A stretch of DNA of 13,508 nucleotides. It comes from Gammaproteobacteria bacterium. Lineage in GTDB: Bacteria > Pseudomonadota > Gammaproteobacteria > Xanthomonadales > Xanthomonadaceae. Every line of letters begins with the position of its first letter. The first letter of the stretch is position 1. The translations under genes and the position numbers were made by a program. The notes beneath the pieces are model-generated. The model searched no databases and was not told where the DNA came from. It was given only the letters and a program-made list of their open reading frames with translations. Below, piece by piece: positions 12,293 through 13,508 of the stretch. The DNA lies in NCBI GenBank assembly GCA_025360985.1, contig JANYBA010000270.1, forward strand, positions 1 through 13,508, in the 5' to 3' direction.

Positions 12293-13508
12293 ATGCCTCG
12301 GTCAATCTTCGAACACGTCCGCCCCCGGACTGCCAGTTTGCTTTCGATCTCCGTGGCGATGGCGCTGGCCGTCACCGCGACGGCACTGTGGCCCGTCAGC
12401 TCGACAGCGCTCCCGCTGTTCGCCCGGCAGACCGGTCAGAACTGCGTGGCCTGCCACGCCGGTGGGCAATTTCCGGAACTGACACCGTACGGACGCTTGT
12501 TCAAACTGACCGGCTACACCATCGGCCAGCGAACCGTGCCCTTGTCGGCCATGGTCGTGGCGAGCGCCTCCCATGTCGCCAACACCTCGAAAAGCGACGA
12601 TCCTTCCGCTGACTTCCAGAAGAACGGCTCGCTGATCGTCCCGACCGGCAGCGTGTTCGTCGCCGGGAAGGTGACCGACAACATCGGCGCCTTCCTCCAG
12701 ATCACCTACGACAACTACGCCGCGCAGTCGGACGATGGCAAGTTCCATGGCCATAGCGGCGCCGACAACATGGAGATCCGCTACGCCGACCGACAGGTCG
12801 ACGCGAACAAGGATTTCATCTGGGGCATCTCGGCCAACAACAACCCTTCGTTCGCGGACCCTTGGAATTCGGCCGCCGCGTGGATGCAGTACGTGCCCGT
12901 TCCGAGCCCGACCAGCAGCAGTTTCATCGACGGCAATACGCCCTATCCAGGCATCGCCGCCGGCGGCAACATCGCCGGGATCAGCGCCTACGCCTTTTGG
13001 AACCAGACCATCTACGCCGAACTGGGTGGCTATCGCACCGCGAACGGCTTGGCGTCGTTCATGAGCGCGGGCGTGCCGAGGGACGAGAAGACGATACTCC
13101 AGGGGACAAATCCGTACTGGCGCCTCGCCTGGTCGCATGCGTGGGGGCCGAGCAACATCATGATCGGCACTTCGGGCATGGTCGCCGACGTCTACGACGA
13201 TCCGCTCGACGCATCGGACCCGAACAGCGTCCATCATTTCCACGACATCGGCTTCGATTCCCAGTACCAGTACCTGCTCGATCCGCATACCATCACCGCG
13301 CAGATCGCCTATACGCGCGATCGCCACCGTTATCCGTCGTTCCTGGCCAACCAGCCGGTCGAAGACGTCAACGGCGATCCGCTGCCCGATACCAATGCCA
13401 ACGACACGACCCATGTGTTGCGGGCAAAGGTGAGTTACATCTACATGGCGAAGTACGGCGGCAGCCTGGCGCGTTTCAGCCAGAGTGGCAGCCGCAATTC
13501 GGCGCTGT
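12293..13508 (+). CDS. Exported monoheme cytochrome fused to a probable outer-membrane porin (Cyc2-like), 3' end outside window
   Basis: The frame runs open for 405 codons from the ATG at 12293 to the window edge. A signal peptide (hydrophobic core about 15-33, cleavage likely near VSSTA-LPL, residues 35-40) is followed by a single heme-binding CVACH at 51-55 in the context LPLFARQTGQN. Then come FPELTPYGRLFKLTGYTIG at 60-78 and a long part rich in alternating aromatic/polar stretches and Gly/Asn/Asp loops, as in beta-barrels (for example SVFVAGKV, NIGAFLQITYDNYA, TIYAELGGYR, ITAQIAYTRDRH). This order matches fused cytochrome-porins such as Cyc2, which take electrons from outside the cell. 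The barrel reading is from pattern only. No other CXXCH is seen in the visible part. The gene is cut by the window, so its length and C-terminus are unknown. Alternative: a different c-type cytochrome/porin family of unknown donor. Confidence 0.8.
   Translation, partial: MPRSIFEHVRPRTASLLSISVAMALAVTATALWPVSSTALPLFARQTGQNCVACHAGGQFPELTPYGRLFKLTGYTIGQRTVPLSAMVVASASHVANTSKSDDPSADFQKNGSLIVPTGSVFVAGKVTDNIGAFLQITYDNYAAQSDDGKFHGHSGADNMEIRYADRQVDANKDFIWGISANNNPSFADPWNSAAAWMQYVPVPSPTSSSFIDGNTPYPGIAAGGNIAGISAYAFWNQTIYAELGGYRTANGLASFMSAGVPRDEKTILQGTNPYWRLAWSHAWGPSNIMIGTSGMVADVYDDPLDASDPNSVHHFHDIGFDSQYQYLLDPHTITAQIAYTRDRHRYPSFLANQPVEDVNGDPLPDTNANDTTHVLRAKVSYIYMAKYGGSLARFSQSGSRNSAL

Overview
The window looks like chromosomal DNA of a high-GC gammaproteobacterium, most likely a member of the Xanthomonadales (Lysobacteraceae or Rhodanobacteraceae). 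The reasons are the order ypjD(-)/ffh-rpsP-rimM-trmD-rplS, GC-rich codon use, and a REP doublet built on GTAGGAGCGAAT...ATTCGCGAC, a repeat class common in pseudomonads and xanthomonads. Genus cannot be settled from this window. No tRNA, rRNA, CRISPR array, phage gene or transposase gene was seen.

Layout from left to right. (1) Positions 68-373 hold a small, lower-GC membrane-protein gene of unknown function. (2) Positions 424-2921, minus strand, hold a two-gene operon: a fatty-acid-hydroxylase/sterol-desaturase family membrane protein followed, with a 4-base GTGA overlap, by a five-helix LtaS/OpgB-like sulfatase-fold membrane enzyme. (3) Positions 3057-5803, plus strand, hold a secreted purple-acid-phosphatase-like enzyme with two C-terminal fibronectin type III domains, again coupled by a GTGA overlap to an exported TPR protein. 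(4) radA (5888-7261) ends inside a REP doublet that separates it from convergent ypjD (7335-8132, minus). (5) Positions 8206-11717 are the translation and protein-targeting cluster: ffh (SRP GTPase), rpsP (S16), rimM (30S maturation), trmD (tRNA m1G37 methyltransferase) and rplS (L19), closed by a strong intrinsic terminator. (6) hslR (Hsp15) starts directly on the tail of that terminator. (7) From 12293 to the right edge lies the first 405 codons of an exported single-CXXCH protein that resembles fused outer-membrane cytochrome-porins (Cyc2-like), preceded by an FNR/DNR-like inverted repeat.

Most of the window is well-known housekeeping. The parts most worth a second look are the edge-truncated cytochrome-porin candidate with its FNR-like box, the hydroxylase/sulfatase envelope pair, the phosphatase/TPR pair, and RNA structure signals in the rpsP-rplS cluster, especially a perfect 8-bp hairpin between rpsP and rimM. 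I did not find a clearly new multi-gene system. The cytochrome-porin locus, which continues beyond the right edge, is the best candidate for one.
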